From Caballeronia mineralivorans PML1(12) (GTDB lineage: Bacteria > Pseudomonadota > Gammaproteobacteria > Burkholderiales > Burkholderiaceae), in assembly GCF_001028175.1 (NCBI RefSeq), contig NZ_AEJF01000180.1, positions 1 through 64,000 on the forward strand: a stretch of 64,000 bases of DNA, written 5' to 3'. Positions 9,607 through 18,137 of this stretch are shown piece after piece. The notes under the pieces are model-generated. The model was not told where the DNA came from. It saw nothing but the letters and a program-made list of their open reading frames with translations, and ran no database searches. Each line of letters begins with the position of its first letter. Within the stretch, counting starts at the first letter, position 1. A program made the translations under genes and the position numbers.

Positions 9607-10512
9607 ATGAAAAGCAAACTATTCGTTCCGGCCTCGCGGCCCGAACTGTTCGTCAAAGCCTTGGCGAGCGAGGCAGACGCCCTTTCTTTCGACCTCGAAG
9701 ACGCCGTATCCGAGGCGCGCAAGCCTGAAGCGCGAGCGCATCTTCGCGACTTCCTGCTGCAGTCCTCAGACGCCCTGAATGCTTCGGACCGGTTCGGTGG
9801 CAAGACGCTGATCGTGCGTGTGAATGCCATCGATTCACCTCATTTCGAAGCCGATCTTGCCGCCGTCGTGCAGACGGGCGTCAACCTGATCAATTTGCCG
9901 AAACCGCGCAGTGCCGACGATGTACGGGCAGCCGCGACCGCGCTCGATGCCGCCGAACGCACTAACGGCGTGTCGGAGCCGATCGGCTTGCTGCTGAATA
10001 TCGAATCGCCGGGCGCGTTGCGGCGTTCGTTTGAACTGGCCAGTGCGCATCCTCGCGTGAAAGGCTTGCAGCTTGGGCTGGGCGACTTGTTCGAGCCGCT
10101 TGGCATTGCGCGGCGGGAGAACGCCGCGATCCAGCAGGCGATGTTCGCGCTCAGCATGGCGGCGGGCGAGGCGGGCGTGTTCGCTTACGACTCAGCGTTC
10201 GCCGATATCCGCGACCAGGCTGGTTTCCAGGCCGAGGCGCGGCTGGCTCGCAGTCTTGGGTTTATCGGCAAGAGTTGCATTCATCCGAGCCAGATCGCAC
10301 TCGCCAATGCAATATTCCAGCCGACGCCCGATGAAATCGCTCACGCGCAACGGGTGGTCGAAGCGGCGGCCGAAGCCGATGCAGCAGGCCGGGGCGCGTA
10401 TGTGGTCGATGGCAAGATGATCGATGGCCCGTTCGTCGCGCGGGCGCGGGTAATCGTGGCGCAGGCGGCTTCGAAGATTGCTTCGAAGCAAGACCGGGGG
10501 GCGCAGCCATGA
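9607..10512 (+). CDS. HpcH/HpaI aldolase / CitE-type CoA-ester lyase
   Basis: A 301-residue TIM-barrel lyase of the CitE/malyl-CoA/citramalyl-CoA lyase family, which cleaves a 3-hydroxyacyl-CoA to acetyl-CoA (or propionyl-CoA) and an alpha-keto acid, using a divalent metal. Family features include LFVPASRP at the N terminus, DALSFDLEDAV, RVNAID, the ES dipeptide in LLNIESPGAL and the GKSCIHPSQI motif that orders the C-terminal lid. It is the first gene of a four-gene operon and overlaps the CoA-transferase gene by 4 nt. Substrate specificity cannot be read from sequence. Confidence 0.85.
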   Translation: MKSKLFVPASRPELFVKALASEADALSFDLEDAVSEARKPEARAHLRDFLLQSSDALNASDRFGGKTLIVRVNAIDSPHFEADLAAVVQTGVNLINLPKPRSADDVRAAATALDAAERTNGVSEPIGLLLNIESPGALRRSFELASAHPRVKGLQLGLGDLFEPLGIARRENAAIQQAMFALSMAAGEAGVFAYDSAFADIRDQAGFQAEARLARSLGFIGKSCIHPSQIALANAIFQPTPDEIAHAQRVVEAAAEADAAGRGAYVVDGKMIDGPFVARARVIVAQAASKIASKQDRGAQP

Positions 10513-11711
10513 GTGCATCATCGCGCAGACCCGATGGCGCGCGCGGGCCGTTGAGCGGCATCCGCGTGCTCGACTTGAGTGCGTATATCGCCGGGCCTTA
10601 TGGTTGTAGTCTGCTCGCCGATCAGGGTGCCGAAGTCATCAAGATCGAGCCGCCCGCGGGCGATAACCTCCGCAAATATCCATCGACACTCGAGAGAGAG
10701 AGCCGCGCGTTTCTTGGCGTGAACCGCAGCAAGCTCGGCCTCGCGCTTGACCTGAAACAACCCGAAGGGCTCGCCGCGCTGAAGGCGCTGGTCGCGCGCG
10801 CCGACGTGCTCGTGCACAATTTCCGGCCGAGCGTGCCGGTGCGGCTGGGTATCGACTATGAGCAGTTGAAGCTGCTCAATCCACGGCTCATTTACTGCGC
10901 CGTGACAGGGTATGGCGAAACCGGGCCGCTCAAGGACAAGGCGGGTTACGACCAGGTGCTGCAAACCATGACCGGCATGTGCGCGATGCAAGGCAAGAGC
11001 GGCGGGCCGCCCGAAGTGCTGTATGGATCGGTGGTGGATTACTATGCGGCGGCGCTGGTGGCCGGCGGCGTGGCTTCCGCGCTGTTCGAGCGCGAGCGCA
11101 GTGGCGAAGGGCAGTACGTTGGCGTGTCGCTGTTGCGCAGCGCGCTCACCATGCAGTCGGCGCGTCTCGTCTGGGCCGACAGCGAGCCCCGCGAAGTCGG
11201 CCGCGACATGCGTTCAGGCGGCATCACCGGCATTCATCCGACCCGCGAGGGTTATCTCTACATCTCCGCCAATACGCCGCATTTCTGGCAGGCGCTGTGC
11301 CGCAAGACGGGCCTCGATGCGCTAGCCGCCGATCCGCGTTTCGATACCGTGAGGAAACGCGCGCTTCACGTCGATGAGATCGTGCCGCAACTCCACGCCG
11401 CGTTGCAGGCGAAGAGCGCGCTGGAATGGGAAGCACTGTTCGGCGAAGAGGTGCCGTGCGCGGCGGCGCGTACGGTCGAAGACATGTTCGAGGATCCGCA
11501 GGTTCTGGCTGAAGACATGATCGCGACGTACGAGCATCCGGTGGTGGGGCGATATCGGGGCCTCAAGCGGTCAATCCGGTTCGGCCGGACGCCCGGTCCC
11601 GAGCCTTTTGCCGCGCCCACGTTCGGCCAGGATTCGGAACAGGTGCTGAGCGAACAAGGAATGTCGAGCGAGGACATCGAAGCGCTCCGGGCGAAGCGCG
11701 TGATTGAATAA
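10509..11711 (+). CDS. CaiB/BaiF (family III) CoA-transferase
   Basis: A 400-residue family III CoA-transferase that would move CoA from a donor such as succinyl-CoA to a carboxylic acid. The N-terminal LSGIRVLDLS and GAEVIKIEPP motifs are diagnostic, as is the catalytic aspartate region (GYDQVLQTMTG). The ATGA overlap with the lyase gene implies translational coupling. CoA activation followed directly by lyase cleavage, with no hydratase gene between them, suggests a substrate that already carries a 3-hydroxyl group, for example a citramalate- or malate-like acid (inference). Confidence 0.88.
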   Translation: MSASSRRPDGARGPLSGIRVLDLSAYIAGPYGCSLLADQGAEVIKIEPPAGDNLRKYPSTLERESRAFLGVNRSKLGLALDLKQPEGLAALKALVARADVLVHNFRPSVPVRLGIDYEQLKLLNPRLIYCAVTGYGETGPLKDKAGYDQVLQTMTGMCAMQGKSGGPPEVLYGSVVDYYAAALVAGGVASALFERERSGEGQYVGVSLLRSALTMQSARLVWADSEPREVGRDMRSGGITGIHPTREGYLYISANTPHFWQALCRKTGLDALAADPRFDTVRKRALHVDEIVPQLHAALQAKSALEWEALFGEEVPCAAARTVEDMFEDPQVLAEDMIATYEHPVVGRYRGLKRSIRFGRTPGPEPFAAPTFGQDSEQVLSEQGMSSEDIEALRAKRVIE

Positions 11712-11727
11712 AAAGAGGAGACAACGC

Positions 11728-12549
11728 ATGCCCACGATCACCCCGCCGCCGCTCGCCTGCGATGCCCACATGCACGTCTTCGATGCCCGCTTTGCGCACA
11801 GCGGCACGATGGTGAACGACGCCACCGCCGAGGTGTATCGCCGCGAGTTCCAGGCGCGCATTGGCACTACGCGTACGGTGGTCGTGACGCCGCGCATCTA
11901 TGGCGTCGATAATCGCGTGACACTCGACGCGATCCAGCAACTCGGCGCCGAGCGCACGCGTGGTGTGGCCGTGCTGCGCCCCGACGTAACCGATGCAGAA
12001 CTGGTCACGCTGCATGCGGGCGGCATCCGCGGAATTCGTTTCACGTTGTACACGCCGATGCAGGCGGTCGTCGGCTTCGAGATGGTGGAGTCGCTCTCGC
12101 AGCGGGTGAACGAACTCGGCTGGCATGTTCAGTTGCACTGGACGGCCGCGCAGATCGTCGACCATAAGGCATTGCTGAAACGCCTGCCGTCCAGGATCGT
12201 CTTCGATCACCTCGCGCGTTTGCCGGGACCCGAAGGTATCGATCATCCGGCGTTCGGCATTGTGCGCACGCTGCTGGACGGTGGCCGTGCGTGGCTGAAG
12301 TTGTCGGGTCCGTATCTCGATTCGCGCGTGGGCGAAGCAGAACGCTATAGCGATATGGACCGCACTGCGCGCGCCTGGGTCAATGCAGCGCCTGAGCGGC
12401 TGGTATGGGGCAGCGACTGGCCGCACACGACGGAAACAGCCAAACCCGACGATGCAGCGCTGTTCGAGTTGCTTGCGCACTGGGTGGAAAACCCCGGGCA
12501 ACGCCAAGCCATTCTCGTCGATAACCCCGGGACGCTCTATGACTTCTGA
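11728..12549 (+). CDS. Amidohydrolase-superfamily lactonase-like protein (LigI/PDC lactonase family)
   Basis: A 273-residue TIM-barrel hydrolase. The metal- or substrate-binding DAHMHVFD (12-19) is at the N terminus, HWTA and FDHLARLPG lie in the middle, and GSDWPHT is near the C terminus, as in 2-pyrone-4,6-dicarboxylate lactonase and related amidohydrolase_2 proteins. The start at 11728 has a good RBS (AGAGGAG); an in-frame start at 11704 would overlap the CoA-transferase gene. In this operon it may open a lactone to the hydroxy acid that is then activated by the CoA-transferase (inference). Confidence 0.85.
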   Translation: MPTITPPPLACDAHMHVFDARFAHSGTMVNDATAEVYRREFQARIGTTRTVVVTPRIYGVDNRVTLDAIQQLGAERTRGVAVLRPDVTDAELVTLHAGGIRGIRFTLYTPMQAVVGFEMVESLSQRVNELGWHVQLHWTAAQIVDHKALLKRLPSRIVFDHLARLPGPEGIDHPAFGIVRTLLDGGRAWLKLSGPYLDSRVGEAERYSDMDRTARAWVNAAPERLVWGSDWPHTTETAKPDDAALFELLAHWVENPGQRQAILVDNPGTLYDF

Positions 12550-12596
12550 CCCCGCCGGACGTTAAAACAACCAACAACAATCACAAGGAGACTGAC

Positions 12597-13967
12597 ATGA
12601 AACCGGCGAGCGCATCACCAACGGGCGGTGGCGGTAAAACGCGCTTCACCAACGCGACCATCGACCTCTTCGAGCGCGTCATTCCTGACCCGTTCGTCCT
12701 CGCGATCCTGATCACTGCGTTTGTCGCGGTGGCGTCTGCATTGTTCGCGCCGCATGCGTCGTTCATGGGGATCGTCGGCGGCTGGTACAAGGGTTTCTTC
12801 GATATCCTTACCTTTGCATTCCAGATCACGCTGATCCTCGTTACCGGCCACGCGTTCGCGCACGCGCCGCCTGTGCAGAGGCTTTTTCGTGCGGTTGTTT
12901 CCATCGCCCGCACGCCGGTTCAGGCAGCCACGCTCACTTTTGTATCGGTCGCGGTTGCGTCGTTTTTCAACTGGGGTTTCGGGCTCGTGGTCGCGGCGCT
13001 GCTCGCGCGCGAAGTCGCGAAGCGCATGCGCGTGGACTTCGCCTGGATCGTGGCGGCGGGGTTCTCCGGCTGGGTGGTGTGGGCGAGCGGCATCTCGAGT
13101 TCGATTGCGCTGGCCCAGGCGACGCACGGCAGCGCGATGAATGTCGTTGAAAAATTGACCGGGCAGGTGTTGCCGTTCAGCAGCACCGTGTTCACCGCGT
13201 TCAATCTGGTGCCGACGTTCGTGATGCTGATCGCCACGCCGATCGTGCTCGCTTTGCTCAAGCCCGCCGATGAAGACATCGTCGTACTCGATCTCGACAA
13301 GAATCCCGATCCGCCCGCCAAGACCCGCCCTGCGGGCAAACTCACGCCGGCCAAGTGGCTTGAATATTCGCGGGTGGGCAGCGCGTTTATCGGCGCGGCA
13401 GGGGTGTCGTTCCTGGCGATCGCGTGGACCCACAAGACGAGCTTCAGCGGCGTGAACGCGGTGATCTTCGTGATGTTCATAGCGGGCGTGATCCTGCACG
13501 GTTATCCGCTCGCTTACGCCGATGCCATCAAGAACGCCGCGCGCCAGACCGGTTCAATGATGCTTCAGTACCCGCTCTACGGCGGCATCATGGGGATCAT
13601 GGATGCGACTGGTTTGCCCGATGTGCTGTCGCATTTCTTTATCGCTATTTCGAACGCGCACACGCTGCCGTTCTGGAGTTACGTATGTTCGCTGCTGGTG
13701 ACCTTCCTCGTACCGTCGGGTGGTGGCCACTGGGCGGTGCAGGGGCCGTTCGTGGTGCCGGCGGCGGTTGCGCTGCATGCATCGGTGCCTGGCACGACGA
13801 TGGCAGTTGCAATGGGCGAACAAGTGTCCAACATGCTGCAGCCGTTCTGGGCCGCACCGGTTGTGGCGATGGCGGGTGTCGGCGTGCAGCGTGTGCTCGG
13901 CTTCACGGTCATGACCTTCTTGCTCGGCGCCGTGGTGTACGGCGCGGCCTTGCTGTTGCTGATCTAA
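12597..13967 (+). CDS. atoE: AtoE-type short-chain fatty acid transporter
   Basis: A 456-residue polytopic inner-membrane carrier of the short-chain fatty acid uptake family (AtoE/TIGR00366). About ten hydrophobic segments are visible. FFNWGFGLVVAALLAREVAKR near residue 120 and PSGGGHWAVQGP near residue 380 are conserved in the family. A soluble loop at about 220-255 holds a DxDKNPDPPAK segment. As the last gene of the lyase operon it probably imports the organic acid or lactone degraded by its neighbours, rather than butyrate or acetoacetate. It converges on the next LysR gene. Confidence 0.85.
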   Translation: MKPASASPTGGGGKTRFTNATIDLFERVIPDPFVLAILITAFVAVASALFAPHASFMGIVGGWYKGFFDILTFAFQITLILVTGHAFAHAPPVQRLFRAVVSIARTPVQAATLTFVSVAVASFFNWGFGLVVAALLAREVAKRMRVDFAWIVAAGFSGWVVWASGISSSIALAQATHGSAMNVVEKLTGQVLPFSSTVFTAFNLVPTFVMLIATPIVLALLKPADEDIVVLDLDKNPDPPAKTRPAGKLTPAKWLEYSRVGSAFIGAAGVSFLAIAWTHKTSFSGVNAVIFVMFIAGVILHGYPLAYADAIKNAARQTGSMMLQYPLYGGIMGIMDATGLPDVLSHFFIAISNAHTLPFWSYVCSLLVTFLVPSGGGHWAVQGPFVVPAAVALHASVPGTTMAVAMGEQVSNMLQPFWAAPVVAMAGVGVQRVLGFTVMTFLLGAVVYGAALLLLI

Positions 13968-14010
13968 CCGTTCGCGCGACATAATTTGGGGGCGGCGAGT
14001 GGGCTGGGTG

Positions 14011-14910
14011 TCATTCTCCGCGCTGCTTCAGCCCCTTGACGATCACGCCGACAAACGCCTCCGTCACGGGCGGCAACGTCCGTCCGCGCTTTTTCACGAG
14101 CGCGATGGAACGCACGAACCCCGGTTCATCGATAACCCGCGTCACCAGACTTGGCTCCGCACGCACTTCGCGCGCCGAGCGCGGCAGGATGGTCACGCCA
14201 AGGCCGGCTCGCACCATCGCGACGGCGGTCATCATGTAGGTCGGCTCGCAGGTCGGCACGGGTGCGCAACCTGCGTCCTCGAAAGCGGCATCCACGACAG
14301 CTCGCACGCTGGTCCCCGCTGCCGTGAGCACCAGCGGATAGCGGACGATCTCCGCCAAGCCGATCCGCCGCTCAGCGGTCAGCGGATGCCCTTCCGGGCA
14401 CACGACGCACAACCGGTCCTCACCGGCATGCAGCACTTCCAGCGATGCATCGGTCACGTCACCGCCGGTCAGACCCACGTCCACATCCTCGTTACGCACC
14501 AGCGCATTGACCACGCTCGCGACCACATCGCGGATTTGAAACGATACGTGCGGCAACTCGCGCCTGAATTCCTGGATCAGATCGGGCAGCAAACTCGCGG
14601 CGAACGACGGCAGGCACGCGAGCCGCACCGTGCCCGTGGAACCGTCGCTGAGTGCGCGGGCGTCGTGGAGAACCTGCTCCATATCGCCAAGCGACTTTTG
14701 CAGGACCGGCAGCAGGTCGCGTCCAACTGGCGTTAGCGCGACGCTGCGGCTATTGCGGTCGAATAGCCGCGCGCCGAGCGTTTCTTCAAGACGCCGGATC
14801 TGCACCGTCAACGCGGGTTGTGACAGATGCAGGCGCACAGCCGCGCGCGTGAAACTGCCCGCCTGCGCCACGGCGATGAATGCACGGATATCGCGGAGAT
14901 TCAGGTCCAT
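14011..14910 (-). CDS. LysR family transcriptional regulator
   Basis: A 299-residue regulator with the N-terminal HTH in MDLNLRDIRAF to AVRLHLSQPALTVQIRRLEE, and a C-terminal effector-binding domain. It is divergent from the CitMHS-AtuA operon (start-to-start gap about 113 bp, AT-rich), so it is the likely activator of that operon. It is distinct in sequence from the LysR protein at 8650, and the two probably sense different ligands. Confidence 0.88.
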   Translation of the reverse strand: MDLNLRDIRAFIAVAQAGSFTRAAVRLHLSQPALTVQIRRLEETLGARLFDRNSRSVALTPVGRDLLPVLQKSLGDMEQVLHDARALSDGSTGTVRLACLPSFAASLLPDLIQEFRRELPHVSFQIRDVVASVVNALVRNEDVDVGLTGGDVTDASLEVLHAGEDRLCVVCPEGHPLTAERRIGLAEIVRYPLVLTAAGTSVRAVVDAAFEDAGCAPVPTCEPTYMMTAVAMVRAGLGVTILPRSAREVRAEPSLVTRVIDEPGFVRSIALVKKRGRTLPPVTEAFVGVIVKGLKQRGE

Positions 14911-15023
14911 GGCTTTCGGCTATTACGAAATGTGATTGCTGCCATCAAATCATTTCAATTGTTTTATCGACGTCTCGAAATTACGCTTGGATCTAATAAA
15001 AAACAAGATCGGAGACAAACATC

Positions 15024-16328
15024 GTGCTGCCATTGCTCGGCCTTGCCACCATCGTCGTCCTGCTCGCGGCGATCCTTTCCAAACGAATGTCGCCGCTGGT
15101 CGCGCTGATCATCGTGCCGATAGCGGCGTCGCTGATCGGCGGCTTCGGGCTGCAGACGAGCAAGTTCGTTATCGACGGGCTGAAGAGCCTTGCGCCTGTC
15201 GTCGGCATGTTCGTGTTCGCGATCCTGTACTTCGGCACGATCACCGATGCCGGTACGCTCGATCCGATCATCGATCGCATTCTGCGTACGGTTGGCACGC
15301 GGCCGACGCGCATTGTCATGGGCACGACGCTGCTCGCGCTGCTGATCCACCTCGACGGCTCGGGCGCGGTCTGTTTTCTCGTGACCATCCCCGCGATGCT
15401 GCCGCTTTACGATCGCCTCAAGATGGATCGGCGCGTGCTGGCCGCGGCGGCGTCGATGGCGGCTGGCATCAACTTTTTGCCATGGACCGGGCCGATGATC
15501 CGCGCATCGGCGTCGCTGCATCTGCCTATCTCCGCGCTGTTTAATCCGCTGATTCCGGTGCAGATCGTGGGCCTCGTATTCGTGTTCGGCGTGTCCTGGT
15601 GGCTCGGTCGGCGCGAAGAAAAAAGGCTCGGTTATTCGGCCGCCGACGGTGAGGTCCCCATGCCGCAACGCGAACTCACCGATGAACAAAAGGCGTTGCG
15701 TCGCCCGAAGAATTTCTGGTTCAACATCGTGCTGACGCTGGTGGTGCTCGGCACGATGGTGGTGATGGGCGAGAAGATTCCGCCGGCGATCATGTTCATG
15801 GTCGGCTTATGCATCGCGTTGCTCGTCAACTATCCGAACGTGGATATGCAGCGCCAGCGTATAGATGCCCACGCGCGCGCCGCGTTGATGATGGCCGGCA
15901 TCCTGCTCGCAGCGGGCGTGTTCACCGGCGTGATGCAAGGCAGCGGCATGCTCAAGGCGATGGCGCAGGCGGCGGTCGGTTTCGTGCCGCCATCGATGGC
16001 TACGCATATTCCCGTTGCACTGGGTTTCCTGTCGATGCCCCTCAGCATGCTCTTCGATCCCGACTCGTTTTACTTCGGTGTGTTGCCCGTGATTGCGGAA
16101 GTAGCGGGGCAGCTTGGCGTGCCGGCGGTGCATGTCGGGCAGGCGGCATTGCTCGGCCAGATGACCACGGGATTCCCGGTGAGCCCGCTCACGCCCGCGA
16201 CGTTTCTTGTCGTCGGCTTGACCGGCATCGATCTCGCCGATCATCAGAAATTCACGTTTCCGCTGTTGTTCGGCGCGTCGATCGTCATGACGATAGCGTG
16301 TGTCGTGATGGGGATATTTCCTCTTTGA
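15024..16328 (+). CDS. CitMHS family citrate-metal:proton symporter
   Basis: A 434-residue transporter with about 11-12 hydrophobic segments, resembling Bacillus CitM/CitH that carry metal-complexed citrate. The start is a GTG preceded by GGAGA 8 nt upstream. Conserved features include an HLDGSGAVCFLVTIPA loop and a C-terminal LGQMTTGFPVSPLTPATF segment. It heads the operon and presumably imports a tri- or dicarboxylate used by the AtuA-family protein; whether citrate itself is the substrate is not certain. Confidence 0.85.
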   Translation: MLPLLGLATIVVLLAAILSKRMSPLVALIIVPIAASLIGGFGLQTSKFVIDGLKSLAPVVGMFVFAILYFGTITDAGTLDPIIDRILRTVGTRPTRIVMGTTLLALLIHLDGSGAVCFLVTIPAMLPLYDRLKMDRRVLAAAASMAAGINFLPWTGPMIRASASLHLPISALFNPLIPVQIVGLVFVFGVSWWLGRREEKRLGYSAADGEVPMPQRELTDEQKALRRPKNFWFNIVLTLVVLGTMVVMGEKIPPAIMFMVGLCIALLVNYPNVDMQRQRIDAHARAALMMAGILLAAGVFTGVMQGSGMLKAMAQAAVGFVPPSMATHIPVALGFLSMPLSMLFDPDSFYFGVLPVIAEVAGQLGVPAVHVGQAALLGQMTTGFPVSPLTPATFLVVGLTGIDLADHQKFTFPLLFGASIVMTIACVVMGIFPL

Positions 16329-16367
16329 GCGCGTTTTTGTACGCGTTCTTGAACGCAAGGAATGAGC

Positions 16368-17726
16368 ATGACTGCTGCAACTAAAGGAGGCCGCGTCCGG
16401 ATCGGCGCGGGCGCGGGTTACTCGGGCGATCGCATTGAACCCGCGCTCGAACTGGCCGAGCACGGCGCGCTCGACTATCTCGTGTTCGAGTGTCTGGCCG
16501 AGCGCACCATCGCGCTTGCGCAACAGGCGCGGCGGGGAAATCCGGAACTGGGTTATGACCCGTTGCTCGACGCAAGAATGCACGCGGTGCTGCCTGCGGC
16601 CGCGCGTAACGGCGTACGAATCATCTCGAACATGGGTGCGGCAAACCCGCTGGCGGCGGCGCGCAAGACTGCATCGATAGCTAAGGATCTGGGTTTGAGC
16701 GGCCTGAAAATCGCGGCCGTCAGTGGTGACGATGTACTTGATGTCGTGAGGAAAGGAACGTATCGATTCGAGGAATCCGGTGATAGCGTGGCGGACTACG
16801 ACAGCAAGCTCGTGTCCGCGAATGCGTATCTGGGTGCCGCGCCGATTGTCGATGCACTGCAGGCTGGCGCCGATATCGTGCTCACCGGCCGCGCGGCCGA
16901 TCCATCGCTTTTCACGGCGCCGCTGATCCACGCGTTCGGCTGGGCGATGGACGATTGGAACACGCTCGGTCAAGCGACGGTGGTGGGACATCTGCTCGAA
17001 TGCGCGGGACAGATCACGGGCGGTTATTTCGCCGATCCGGGTTTCAAGGACGTGCCGATGCTCGCGCGCCTCGGCTTTCCGATCGGCGAAGTTGAAGCGG
17101 ACGGCTGCGTCACGATTACCAAGGTCGCGCATGCGGGCGGTCGCGTGACGGAGGCCACATGCAAAGAGCAACTCCTGTATGAGATTCACGATCCCCGCAG
17201 ATATCTCCAGCCCGATGTAGTTGCTGATTTCTCGCAAGTTCGCGTTGTGGAAGAAGCGGCGGATCGGGTACGGGTGAGCGGTGGGCGTGGGACATCGCGC
17301 ACCGGGACGTTGAAGGTAACGCTCGCCTACGTGGATGGGTTTATCGGCGAAGGGCAGATTTCTTATGGCGGTCCGGGCGCGGTCGCGCGGGCGAAGCTCG
17401 CGCTCGAGATCGTGCGTGAGCGGCTGGCGATGACGGGCGTTTCGGCAAGCGAACTGCGCTTCGATCTGATCGGTATCGATTCGTTGCACGGCACGACGCT
17501 CGGCGGGCGCAATGCGGAACCGTATGAAGTCCGCGTTCGCGTAGCGGGGCGAACGAATTCGATGGCAGAGGCGGTTCGTATCGGCAACGAAGTCGAGACG
17601 CTCTATACCAATGGTCCGGCAGGCGGCGGCGGGGTGACGAAGACGGCGCGCGAGGTGATCGCGGTGCAGTCGGTTTTGTTGCCGCGAGAACTCGTGCGGC
17701 CATCGTTCGACATGGTGGAGGCTTGA
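16368..17726 (+). CDS. AtuA family protein (DUF1446)
   Basis: A cytosolic protein of the acyclic-terpene-utilisation AtuA family; its biochemical activity is not established. The N terminus (VRIGAGAGYSGDRIEPALEL) and a VLTGRAADPSLF segment near 170 are typical. I place the start at 16368, 6 nt after AAGGA; an ATG at 16362 sits too close to the RBS but cannot be excluded. It ends 1 bp before the small AtuA-like partner gene. The linkage with CitMHS rather than atuC/F carboxylase genes argues against citronellol catabolism here and for a carboxylate pathway. Confidence 0.85.
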   Translation: MTAATKGGRVRIGAGAGYSGDRIEPALELAEHGALDYLVFECLAERTIALAQQARRGNPELGYDPLLDARMHAVLPAAARNGVRIISNMGAANPLAAARKTASIAKDLGLSGLKIAAVSGDDVLDVVRKGTYRFEESGDSVADYDSKLVSANAYLGAAPIVDALQAGADIVLTGRAADPSLFTAPLIHAFGWAMDDWNTLGQATVVGHLLECAGQITGGYFADPGFKDVPMLARLGFPIGEVEADGCVTITKVAHAGGRVTEATCKEQLLYEIHDPRRYLQPDVVADFSQVRVVEEAADRVRVSGGRGTSRTGTLKVTLAYVDGFIGEGQISYGGPGAVARAKLALEIVRERLAMTGVSASELRFDLIGIDSLHGTTLGGRNAEPYEVRVRVAGRTNSMAEAVRIGNEVETLYTNGPAGGGGVTKTAREVIAVQSVLLPRELVRPSFDMVEA

Positions 17727-17727
17727 G

Positions 17728-18036
17728 ATGAAACTACGTCAACTGGCTCATTCCCGAACCGGCGATAAGGGCAATACGCTGAATGTATCGGTGATCTGTT
17801 ACGACGCGCGGCACTACGGTCATCTGCTTGCGTACGTCACGCCGGAGCGCGTGAAAGCGCATCTGGGCGATGTCGTGAAGGGTGACGTGACACGCTTCGA
17901 ACTGCCGGGGATATCGGCGATGAATTTTGTACTCGGGCGCGCGCTGGGTGGCGGCGTGACGCGATCGCTCGCGCTCGACGCACATGGGAAATCGCTGAGT
18001 TCGGCATTGATGGATCTGGAGATTCCGGAGCCTTGA
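17728..18036 (+). CDS. AtuA-like small partner protein
   Basis: A 102-residue protein that begins with the conserved KLRQLAHSRTGDKGNTLNVS motif, which also occurs as a C-terminal domain in longer AtuA proteins. Here AtuA and this domain are encoded by two adjacent genes separated by 1 bp, so they probably form one complex. The molecular function is unknown. It closes the CitMHS operon and is followed by a terminator. Confidence 0.85.
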   Translation: MKLRQLAHSRTGDKGNTLNVSVICYDARHYGHLLAYVTPERVKAHLGDVVKGDVTRFELPGISAMNFVLGRALGGGVTRSLALDAHGKSLSSALMDLEIPEP

Positions 18037-18094
18037 CCATCGCCCGATGCTGAGGCTTGGATCGTTGTAGTTCACCGGCGCGAACGATCCGAAC

Positions 18095-18130
18095 ATCGCC
18101 GTCGCGGCTATGCGGCGGCGATCTTTTTTT
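18095..18130 (+). terminator. Rho-independent terminator
   Basis: An 11-bp stem (ATCGCCGTCGC with GCGGCGGCGAT, one G-T wobble, loop GGCTAT) is followed by seven to eight Ts. It ends the CitMHS-AtuA operon just before the convergent NYN gene. Confidence 0.85.
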
Positions 18131-18137
18131 CACGTTG

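Noticed and set aside
12615-13499. Open frame antisense to the AtoE-type gene
   Set aside because: His/Arg/Asp-rich shadow typical of high-GC genes; the AtoE gene is unmistakable.
15807-17489. Long open frame (560 codons) antisense to the CitMHS and AtuA genes
   Set aside because: Arg/His-rich composition and position opposite two clear genes show it is a high-GC shadow frame.
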